Source: Pithys albifrons albifrons (taxonomy: Eukaryota > Chordata > Aves > Passeriformes > Thamnophilidae). From it: a stretch of DNA of 64,000 nt. The translations under genes and the position numbers were made by a program. Each line of letters begins with the position of its first letter. Within the stretch, counting starts at the first letter, position 1. Below the pieces are notes generated by a model. It was not told where the DNA came from. It was given only the letters and a program-made list of their open reading frames with translations, and searched no databases. Location of the stretch: the NCBI RefSeq assembly GCF_047495875.1, contig NC_092463.1, positions 16,302,724 through 16,366,723 of the forward strand, in the 5' to 3' direction. Below, in pieces: positions 1 through 9,525 of this stretch.

Positions 1-3000
1 CACAGTGACTGCCATAGCAGTGTTTATGAAACTGTTTCAGAAAATCACCTAAAGTCTAGTATGACTTTAAAAAGAAATTATCAGAGTGCTGATTCCTTTC
101 AATTGGCTTGATGTTCATTTGCCATACTTTGCAGTTCATGTTTAGAGACATGAAGGTACTACACTATACTCCATTCTTGTCTACCAACAGGTGATATCAA
201 TTACCCATCTCTATACTTGCCAATACATCACTTCAAGGGCACCTACTTCTAGAAATGATATTAATCCTTCCTTTGTACATGGCACTATGGCCCATCTATG
301 GATTAGAGGCCAAAGCACACGTATTGTATCTTGATCAAGGCACCCTTCTGTTCAATAATAGTAAGACCAGATCTAAATTCCAACTGCAATCACACCAAAT
401 TTAAAAAAAAAAAAAAAGAAAAAAAAACAAAATTTCAAACACAGGCTTTTGCCTGACCCCTATATTTTAAAAAACAATAAACAGAAATGTCCAAACTGAA
501 GATCTAGGATGTCCTTTAAGATCAAGACACAATAATGGCAATTTGCTTCTGTTTCCATTCAGAACAAGTACTGACAATTTGGAATGTCTGCAAATCATAA
601 CTCCATACTAAACTTGCTCCATACTGAACTTGCTCTGTGATAAGGGACAAAGCTACCAAGGCTCATTTCAAGATGTGTACATCTTTGATGCAAACCTATT
701 CCAAAATTACTGCCTTCCTGGAAAGGTTTCCTAGAATGCCTACAAGAGAATTACATCTCACCAAGGCAGCAAAACAAGCTTGACCATTAGTTAGCCACCA
801 AGGCATTTATAACTATTTCTTATATAAAATATTTTATTTAGAAATACATATGGAGAATTTTCTTCAAGAAAATGTGAAAGCATAAGCTTTTCTACAAGAT
901 GTTTATTAAGCCTTAGATCATTCCTCAAATGAGGGAGAAAACACTGAAAATGAGCAGGGCATGAAACAAATTCATGCTGTAATGCAAAGAAATGCTTTTC
1001 CCAAAGAGAAAACTAAAGAAGAACTAAATGAATCAATGTGCTATGCATTGTGTATGGTGATTTTATGTGATGTTTGTTCATAGAAATAAGGAATTTATTC
1101 TTTTCAGCCATTTCACATCTGTTCCCCCCACCCCTGAGGTTGGTAATTTATGGAGGCTGCATACAGAGTAAAGGAGCAAATTAATCCCTTGTGCAAACCA
1201 TCTTTAGCTACCAAAATGACAACAGATATGAATGTGATTCAAAACAGTGGGCACGTCCCACTGAAAGGAACACAGTCAACGTGTTCATAACATGGGAAGA
1301 TAAAATTGTAATAAACAGTAAAATCTGACTAATCACTATTCCTCCATTATTTCTATGACTACCTATGTTCATCAAGAATTGTTTGACCTAAAAAAAATCA
1401 GTCACAAGGAGAGCAGACAAATTGGGAAATATCTCTAAAGTTATTTTAGAATAGTAGATGATGAAAACCAACCTAAAACCCCCAGAAATCAATGGGCATT
1501 TTTGCTACTGTTTGATGAGCACTCTTAGCAGTCCAAATTCATTGCATATGCTCAGTGCCAAGCTAGAAAGATTATTCTCCACCATGTAGTTCTATCATTG
1601 ATGTTAAACCTTGTACAATGGAGTCTCAGTGTAGGAGGCAGAAAGAAGACTCAGCATGCAAAATATTCAAAGAAAATTCTGAACATGCTCTTCAGAAAGG
1701 TTCTTAACCAGTCTGTTTAGTTTTAGGGTAAATCTTGCAGAGATCTGCACACAGTGGGTGGGAGTTTCCTCCTTTCCATCTGCCACACTAAATACAGGGT
1801 GTGTTGTTTTGATTTTTTGTCCAGCTTCTTTCTTAGTATCAGCAAGTTTATCAACTTATACTGGTTCAATCATAGCACTCGGGCTTTGACCCACAGTTCA
1901 AACTCCCCAGTTACAGGGATTTAGAATGTGAATTTGACTTTGCTGAGTATCAGAACCAGCCCACTTAAATTTAGATTCAAGTTTTGGCTTTGATTCCTTG
2001 TGCCCTTTTACTTCTGATGCTGATCAGATCCCAGATCATGAAGGACAAAGTTATGTGTGTAGACCTGTGTATTAGATACAAGTATCACTTCTGCCCCATG
2101 AGGTCCACCCTTACCAACAACAGGATTTTGGTTCAGTCCCATTCTGAACATGAAATAAAGAAATGGAGTTGCTCAACTGTGCAATTGCTGCCCTGATTTC
2201 TGATCTGCTCTCATAGGTACTAAGTATAAAACTTTTTCAGTAAATCCAGAAACATCACTGTTCCTGGAGCATGAAGCATCCATCACACGGGACATGTCAG
2301 CTGTACTGCTTACAAAGATGGAGACAACAGAGAGGTATAAAGTGCCAGACTCTAAATCTATCCTGATTCAGAGAATTTCTGACCAAAGAGAAATGTATCT
2401 CATTATAGCATTTGGTAGTTAAAGCTAGAAGAGAAAATGCTCAAGAAAGTACAACTTTCTTGCTTTAAGAGCTTAAAGGCTCACAGTACTTAAGCAGAGG
2501 CTGTTTAGTCATACATAACCTTACTTTAATATGATTTAAGTGTGTGTTGTGCAAATATCCCATCATAATAGCCTGATGTGGAAACAGAGCCACATTTCAG
2601 AGGTATCTTTAGTGACTCTTCGAACACATTTTTCCCACTGCTGCAACACAATGAGACAAAATTTAATTTATTAATCTTTTAAAAAAAAGTCCTACTGGTT
2701 GCCATAGGTTTCTTCAATGCTCTAAATGACAAAGGATACAAAGTTCAGTAATTAAACAATTTTGCTCTTGAAAATTTCAAAAGTAAATGGCAAGTTTTTA
2801 TGTTTGCTGTGAACAGGTGTTTCACCAAAAATTATTTCTGTCTTTGTGTCTTTTCTTCTTATAAAAAGGGTGAAGAATTGACATCTCATGCTCTTTCACT
2901 GTTAGAGTGAACTATTCTCATTTTCTTCAGTTTACATTCTTGCTTCTCAACTTGTTTACATCATAGGGGTATGTGTACAAATATATGGGGTAAATTGTAT

Positions 3001-3919
3001 TTTGCTAATGTCTTCTCCTTAAATAAGGCAGATAGGTTTATTTCCAAACTACCTTTTGACAGCAGGGACAATCTTTCCAGGTATGGATCAGGAAACTATG
3101 TATAGAAATACAGTTTTAAGTGTATTCTTCTAGATGTGAAAACTAGTGCCAGCCAAAATATGGGCAGATAATAATCACCTCTTCATGGTCAAAAGCACAA
3201 ACAATTTGAAAATATGTATCCACTAGGCAGCACTGTGCAATGTCTGTCATTCCTAATAAAGTCTCATAATTTTTCCTATCTTTTTTAGCAAGACAAGAGG
3301 TAGTATTTCCTATTCATACTGTATTCTGTAACCATCTGGTATTTAGTATTATATGTTATTACTAAACATTGGACTAAATCAAAATCCCAGGTCAGAACAA
3401 TCCTGACCTGTTGCTGCCACCCTAATCCAGATCTTTATACAAACTCTCTGTCTGTTCCTATTGTTCTATGGGACTGAACCAGAACCCAAATCTGACAGCC
3501 AGCTGAACTATGGCACAATAAGAACCTAGTTCTGCTTGTCTGGCTCATCACTCTATGACTCTGAGGCACCAGGACTGTCAAGGAGATCATGAGTATACAC
3601 ATCTAAAACTCCATAGGTCACAAACTCCTTTCTTCACAAGTTCAGCATGTTTGTGTGTTCAGCTAAGTCTCAGGAGGCCCAAGCAAATGCAAAATCAACC
3701 AAGTTTATTTTAGAATCAGCCACTCAATAAGGGGGCTTAACTGGGCAAATTGGGCAACAGCCACTGAAGAGATTCATTCATACAATTTTTTCTTAAATTA
3801 TGCTCTGACTCTTTTCGGCTGAGCATTGACCCATTAAATCTTGCAACCAATTCAAAGCCAATCAATATCTCCTACAATTCTTCAGCTCTTTTTTCTCAAG
3901 AGCATTAGTTAAAACTTAC
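1..3919 (-). other. UNC79: UNC79 intron 2 (partial)
   Basis: AT-rich non-coding sequence lying 3' of UNC79 coding exon 2 on the minus strand; it runs off the left edge. I searched the minus strand for the next UNC79 exon, which should continue a Ser codon begun by AG, and saw no convincing candidate. The only local oddity is an A-tract at about 403-427. The open frame at 1984-2196 has no recognisable similarity or splice context and is treated as chance. Confidence 0.75.
403..427. repeat. A-rich tract
   Basis: A run of A broken by single G residues inside UNC79 intron 2. It could be a retroposon tail or a simple A-tract; no flanking target-site duplication was recognised. Confidence 0.5.
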
Positions 3920-4040
3920 CTCAATAACGTCTGAGAAAAGTATTTCAGAGTATTTGCAATGTCAGTTCCAGAGGGCACAGGGTAAATGTTGTGGACAACC
4001 CGGTTGTGGTATTCCTGAAGGTAACGGATTTTGGAAGCAA
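3920..4040 (-). CDS. UNC79: UNC79 coding exon 2 (residues 8-47)
   Basis: This 121-nt exon encodes residues 8-47 of UNC79, the large scaffold that works with UNC80 and NALCN to form the neuronal sodium-leak channel complex at the plasma membrane. Read on the minus strand it gives ASKIRYLQEYHNRVV, then HNIYPVPSGTDIANTLKYF and SQTLL, which I recognise as the nearly invariant vertebrate UNC79 N-terminus. The acceptor AG is at 4041-4042 and the donor GT at 3918-3919 (GAG then GTAAG). The first two bases (TT) complete the Phe codon started by the T ending exon 1, giving Q-F-A-S; the last two (AG) begin a Ser codon for the next exon, outside the window. No frameshift or stop is present. Confidence 0.95.
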
Positions 4041-7000
4041 CTACATAAAAGACAAAAAACAAACACAGAAACCTTCATTTAGTTTTTTTTTCAGACTTTT
4101 GACAGAGTTGCATCTGTTTCTTCCATTTCTGATGGGTTTTTTTAAATTTAAGAATTAAACTTAACAAACAGAAAAGTCTCTCCATTCCTTCTATTTTGAC
4201 TGAATAAATTGAACAAGAGTGCCAAGGAGAACACATGGAAGTGAATGCCTGCAACTGCATTAGGCAAACTTTGTGCTAGCAAATGAAATGTATATACATA
4301 TACATACAAATAGTATACATATATATATATAGCTACCCCACACTCCTCCCATGCCTACAGGCATCTCAAGATTCATTTATAATGAAAAAGTCACTGGATC
4401 ACAGGATGTTCATATGAGACAGGTAAGTATTCCTACAGTCAAAGCAGAGATATATGGCAAGACAAAGAGAGCCTTATGGGATTTACTGTAGGCCAAACAT
4501 TTACTTTATGCAACAAACGAACTAAAGATATAAAAAGATCTGTGCTGTTTAAGTCTCTTAGGAAGTCTGATCAAGCAGATGATGGGATTTCAAAGAGCAT
4601 ATTGGAAAAAAGTGATTACCCATCACAGCTGCAATGTCTTACATTGCCTATACAGCACAATACAGTCTCCTGTAGAGACACCTACACATACTCAACTCCT
4701 TTTGCTCTGCTTACATTAACCAGCTCTGTTGAGAGACGGTGCATTGGCTGTGGTAGGGGTTGCTCAGCTATGCTGGACTGCAGACACAGCCCCCATGAAA
4801 GCAGAGCTGACTGGGAACTCTTCATCATATTAAATATGCACTAAGACTCTGTAACAGGCAGTTAAAAGAGGAGATGCTCAGCCTGAGATACTGAGAGACA
4901 TTTTGCCAGCATAGGTAACTTTCACATCCAGAAGACAAACGACCCTGTGAGTGGTCAGTCACACAACAAATGAGGTTTGACAATTTCAAGTCAATTATCC
5001 ATACGATAGGAACACTCAAATAATCATCAAATGAAGAAGACTGTTTGCTTGAATGCATGACAAGAAAAGCAGTCTTGCAGCACCCAACCAGGGTCATTCT
5101 TTCACCCTTGTCCTGCTATACTGACCATACCCTCCAAATTTCTGCAGCAACTGAAGCTTCTACAAAGGTCTCCCTCATGATATTACCTGGCTTCATCACA
5201 AGGAGAAAGTCTATCATGTGACTGAATAAGGTTGGGATCCATGTAAAAACCGTAAGTAAAAATGCAACTAGAGCCACTGTTATAATGCATATCTAAATAT
5301 AATTAAAAAGGCATATGCATCTTCAATTATTATTTCATCACTTTTAAGTCTTTTACTTGACAAATTTAAGGTGACATTAATGAATATCTAAAAACCAATC
5401 AAGACTTCCTCTCCCACCAAACAACTAGAAACTGAAATTTTGTCACCTGGACTCAGATTGCCTTAGTGTATTTGAGAGCAAGAGCTGAGCCTTTAAGGCC
5501 ACCGCACAGGCCTATGGCACTTGAACTGTGCTTTGCAGGAGGTTATCCTGTGTGAGACAAACCATAACTGTATTTCTAGAACCCCAAAAACACTGGGGTA
5601 GTAACATCTGGTCAGGATGCGTTTCACTCCAGATTAGAGGTTGACATCAGCAGTCCAAGACTGTTTGCTCCTTCACATCCCACATCTCATTCTTTCTGGC
5701 CACTAATCTCAGTTTTAGTCCCAGATGTGCAGGTCATCTTACCAGATTATTTAAAAGATAGACTCTTTTTAACTGTCATGAAGACCCTTTCAAAACCTAA
5801 TCTAATTAGTTTCTAGATTAAGAAAGAAAGTACTTCATAGATGTATTTTGTGATATTACTTACTTTTGTCTGGGGTAAAAAAAAAAGAAGAGTATGCAGA
5901 GAGGTAGATTGCAAAGGAAAAAGACCAGTTTCACAGTAACCAACAAAGAACAATTCACAGCAAGAAGCACAGACTACTGTGGCTGCCATGGTTTTCTGTC
6001 AGATATGCATAAATTAAATGGATTAAATGCTGAAGATTATGTCAAAATTCAGATCTAGATGTATTTCAGAGAACTGTCTGCCTCCCTACAGCTACTAACT
6101 CTCAATAAAGAGCATAGGGTGTCCAGAATTACTTTTTTATGCTATAAAGAAGGAAATCTATTTATTTCTATTAATCAGCAGTCATGCAAAATGCCAAAAT
6201 AGAAAAACTATTTCTAAAGCCTAAATATTAACATTAGTTTTAGGCTAAATGTTTCAGTCTCACCTCTCAGTTCTGTTTCCTAGAATTCTGTCCTTTTCAC
6301 CACAGCCTCCCAGAACACAAAGAATCTTCTGAAGGAAAATTCCAGAGCAAAACCTTTGCCAGCTTTCAAGTTACAGAAATATGTGAATTACCCAATTTTC
6401 TGAGTACTCATAGACACATTCAACAGTGATGTCACCCTGTGGAAGTACTTGACCACTGTCATAGGGTCATCCCGAAAAACAAATGGGGATCAGTGTAGGA
6501 TCTACATAGACCTCACTAAACAATTTGGCCCCCTTGTAAGCATTGACTGAATCAAGAGTGAAACCATCAGGAGTCTTCAGAGATGGCCTTGATTACTCCA
6601 CTATCCTGAAGGAGAACAAAGTGGGCATCAGGCATTTCCAGGACATTACTTACCACAGCTAAACACCAGTTACTGCTATTTTAGGTGAAAAAGAGTTCAT
6701 TTTCACTGAATACAACAGAACACCTCACACATGCTGTAAAGCCACTGTCAATACGTCTGGTATGTGATATGAAATGCATGTTATCACAAAAAAGGGAGGA
6801 TTCTCCAGTCAACTTCCCAGATTGACACCATTTTACCTGTTGTTCATACAACCTGCCCAAGAGCTGTTTGCTGGCCACAGAGTCATGTTTAGACCAGTAC
6901 ATCTTCTGTTCCAATCAGTGTGATTCCTCATTCGTAGTGTTTTGCTGATGTTCTTGGTAAATTGACATTCACTATGACTTGTGACTTGAGTCCTTTCCAA

Positions 7001-8875
7001 GACATTCTGGTTCAGCTGGTATTTGAAAGTTTGACTGGTAGTGGCGTGTGCACATCAATATATCCTTATCAGAGTCCATTAGTCAAAATTTGCAGGTGAG
7101 GGAATCTTGAAGTTATGTAGAGACAAAGACACTTGGTAATGCCATAAGAACTAGTCAGGGGAGTAGCCTTGGTAAACAAAATACATTCAGCAGGTTAGAA
7201 TGTACAGCATAAGCCCATTAACTGAATATTCTTCTTGGAATATCACGAAAAAGAACATTAGGAGGCAGAAAGATCTGAAATCTGAACCCCAAGTAAATCT
7301 TAAAACAGAGAGCAACAGGGACACGGCATACCTAAATGCAGTGTCTTGAGAAGTACAAAGTGATGAAAAAACAGCCAAGGATAAAATATGAAAAAGCAGC
7401 TCAAACAGAGCAGACCAAAAGCATAGGAATGAAAGAACAGAGAAGGTAGAAAAGGAAGAATATGCCACAGGCACTGCTGGGACAAAAGGCAGCCCAAATT
7501 CTTCCATACGGCAGTGTGAAGGAAGCATAATTAATGCCTAAGTATCACATGAAAGCTGAAACAATTTCAGAACTCAGGTGCAGGGTGAAGAAGGCAGAAA
7601 CAACAGAATGGCAGAGATCCGAACACTGCACACCTCCGGGCTTCTGCACAGTCAGAACATTATGTCTCTATTTATGAGGATGGAAATGCACCTCTACAGC
7701 AATACATTAACATCTCCATAATATTTTAAAAGTAATATCATCTGTTAAATAAGCAGTAAACCTAAAGGAAAAAAATACAGGTTTTTTGGGTTTTTGTTAG
7801 ATCAGTGCAGCACAGGAGTATGTAAATACAAGGATCCTCCTCAGTGACCTGGAGGAAGAAGAGAGCAAGTCTCAGCATGTGAAGTGTCAAATCACATCAC
7901 ATCATCATGACAAACATCAATCCAACCTCCTGGTCACAGACTGCCTGCTCATAACCATGGCACTGTATCAGGAGAGAAGGTAGCTTTGATTTGGGTGACG
8001 AGCTCGACTACCCCCGTTATTTTCCTTCTCAGCCTCCCATGAGGGCTCTTGCAGACATACCAGGTGTCATCCGCAGTAATAACAGACGGGACACTTCCAT
8101 GGCCCCGGTGCTGACATGCCAACCACCATGTCATCTAATGCGATCGGATCCAGCCAACATGGTGGGTACAATACCCGTGACTGAGCAGAGCCACGCTGGC
8201 CCGGGGCAGAGGGATGCCAGCACCGGGGGGAGTCCTGGTGGGACACCGGGCGCTGTGGCGGGCGGTCCGCAGTCAAGACACGAACACCGAGCCTTATATT
8301 CACTCGAAAGGTGAACGGCACGGTCAAGAACAGCAGCGCGGGTCTGTCCTCACTCTGTCTCACTGCTGGACAACCTGCACGGTGGCACCGCGTGGGTCAC
8401 CTCCGCTCCGCACAGCGCACACCCCATCTCTCGGGCGGCCGCGTCCCTTGGGACCGGGCACAGCGCCGGCGGGCGAGGCAGGCTGGACCCTTCCCGCCGC
8501 GGGGCGCAGGACCAAGCCGGCGGTCTCGGTCTTAAGTCTCAGCCCCGGATCCCTCATTTCTCCCAGTCGGGTTCGCGGCGTTGCCTTCGCCAAACACGCC
8601 GCCGCCCTGCGAGCGCCGCCCGGCCAGCAAGGGGATGCGGGGGCTGCGGGCACCGGCATCGGCGGCGTCTCCGACAGAAAGCGCCAGAACGCGGGCAGCC
8701 GCCTCCCCCTGCGCTGCCCGCTCGCCGGAGCCGCGGGAGGGCCCGGGCAGCGCTGCCCCGCAGGGGCGGCAGGCGGAGGGCAGCGGGGCAGCGCCACCGG
8801 CGGGACGGCGCCCCCGACCCCGCTGCCCTTCCCCTCGGGCAGGCCCCGGCCCGCGCCCGCCCGGCCCGCACTCAC
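4041..8875 (-). other. UNC79: UNC79 intron 1
   Basis: A 4,835-bp intron between UNC79 coding exons 1 and 2. The promoter-proximal part (about 8180-8875) is GC- and CpG-rich and belongs to the CpG island. The rest is AT-rich unique-looking sequence with one TA/CA simple repeat near 4290-4332. Open frames at 4476-4844, 4825-5097, 7187-7528 and 7991-8363 show no recognisable protein similarity and are treated as chance. Confidence 0.85.
4290..4332. repeat. (TA)n/(TACA)n simple repeat
   Basis: Alternating TA with CA interruptions, ending in an uninterrupted TA run at about 4318-4331, inside UNC79 intron 1. It is a likely length-polymorphic microsatellite. Confidence 0.8.
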
Positions 8876-8897
8876 ACTGCTCCGCCTTGGTGGACAT
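8876..8897 (-). CDS. UNC79: UNC79 coding exon 1 (start codon, residues 1-7)
   Basis: The 22-nt coding part of exon 1 encodes MSTKAEQ plus the first base of Phe-8. ATG lies at 8897-8895 on the minus strand with A at -3, and no other ATG occurs on that strand between it and about 9040, so it is the first AUG of any transcript starting there. The donor is GCAGT then GTGAG at 8875-8874. Joining to the exon at 3920-4040 gives MSTKAEQFASKIRYLQ, the known UNC79 start, which fixes both the start codon and this very short coding exon. Reading straight through into the intron gives the false 121-aa frame at 8532-8897. Confidence 0.93.
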
Positions 8898-9015
8898 GCT
8901 GCCGCCCTGCTCTGCCCCTCGGCGCCGCGCAGCGCCGGCCCCCGGCCGCGATGGAGATGCTGCTGATGCTGCCGCCGCCGCCGCCGCTGCCGCAGGGCTG
9001 CGGGCCGGGGAGCGC
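8898..9015 (-). other. UNC79: UNC79 5' untranslated leader (approximate)
   Basis: GC-rich sequence directly upstream of the UNC79 ATG. On the minus strand it holds a short CGG-type run (GCC units on the plus strand at about 8971-8988). The outer limit is a guess from the TATA-like element at 9045-9049; the true start site is not visible. Confidence 0.5.
8971..8988 (-). repeat. (GGC)n triplet run in UNC79 leader
   Basis: Five perfect GCC units followed by GCT on the plus strand, which read as GGC/CGG-type repeats in the predicted UNC79 leader. CGG runs in 5' leaders can be length-variable and can form RNA structure; this copy is short. Confidence 0.6.
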
Positions 9016-9044
9016 CGGGCGGGCGGCGCCGGGCGGGAGCGCGC

Positions 9045-9049
9045 TTAAA
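9045..9049 (-). promoter_or_regulatory. UNC79: TATA-like TTTAA element upstream of UNC79
   Basis: On the minus strand CCTTTAAGCGC stands out as the only AT-rich word within the GC-rich promoter, about 150 bp upstream of the ATG. Its spacing would place a start site near 9015. This is only a weak TATA variant and may be chance. Confidence 0.3.
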
Positions 9050-9082
9050 GGGGCAGCGCCGGGCGGCCGGGAGCGCCCCCGG

Positions 9083-9447
9083 GAGCGACGGGACGGGACG
9101 GGGCGAGACGGGACAGGATGTCATGGCATGGAATGGCATGGCATGGCATGGCATGACATGGCATCGGGAGGGGACGGGACGGCATGGTATGGCACGGCAT
9201 GGCATGATATGGCATGGCTTGGCATGGCATGGCATGGCAAGGCATGGCATGGCATGGCATGGTATGGACGGGACGGGACGGGATGGGATGGGACGGAACA
9301 AGATGGGTGGGAGGGGAGGGAATGGGATGGGATGGGACGGGACGGGGCGGGATGGCATGGCATGGAATGGGACGGAATGGAATGGGATGGGACGGGACGG
9401 GACAGAACAGGATAGGATGGGACGGGACGGGAGCGGGAGCGGGTGAA
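9083..9447. repeat. Mixed pentanucleotide array (GGGAC, GGCAT, GGGAT)
   Basis: About 365 bp made almost wholly of 5-bp words: GGGAC units at about 9083-9118, GGCAT/GGAAT units at about 9119-9268, then GGGAC, GGGAT and GGAAT mixtures to 9447. The period does not divide by three and the words lack stops in most frames, so long false open frames occur on both strands. Several stretches meet the four-G-run quadruplex pattern on the plus strand (9090-9112, 9270-9292, 9419-9443). Confidence 0.93.
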
Positions 9448-9450
9448 GTG

Positions 9451-9525
9451 AGGTGAGGTGAGGTGAGGTGAGGTGAGGTGAGGTGAGGTGAGGTGAGGTG
9501 AGGTGAGGTGAGGTGAGGTGAGGTG
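9451..9525. repeat. Perfect (AGGTG)15 array
   Basis: Fifteen uninterrupted AGGTG units (75 bp), preceded by one AAGTG unit. On the minus strand, which is the UNC79 sense, they read as tandem CACCT, the core word bound by ZEB/Snail-type zinc-finger repressors. The perfection suggests recent expansion. Confidence 0.95.

Larger units (their letters stand above)
8180..9115. promoter_or_regulatory. UNC79: CpG island, UNC79 promoter
   Basis: Base composition changes sharply from AT-rich to very GC-rich with dense CpG, covering UNC79 exon 1, its 5' leader and the first part of intron 1. The upstream border runs into G-rich pentanucleotide repeats. A CpG island over the first exon is typical for a broadly or neuronally expressed vertebrate gene. 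Boundaries are judged by eye. Confidence 0.8.

Noticed and set aside
1..3919. Third UNC79 coding exon
   Set aside because: Searched for by the expected AG-split Ser codon and following Ile-Leu-Ser type sequence on the minus strand; none was seen.
9446..9525. AGGTG units as repeated splice donors
   Set aside because: No paired acceptor or exon on the plus strand; simple repeat is the better explanation.
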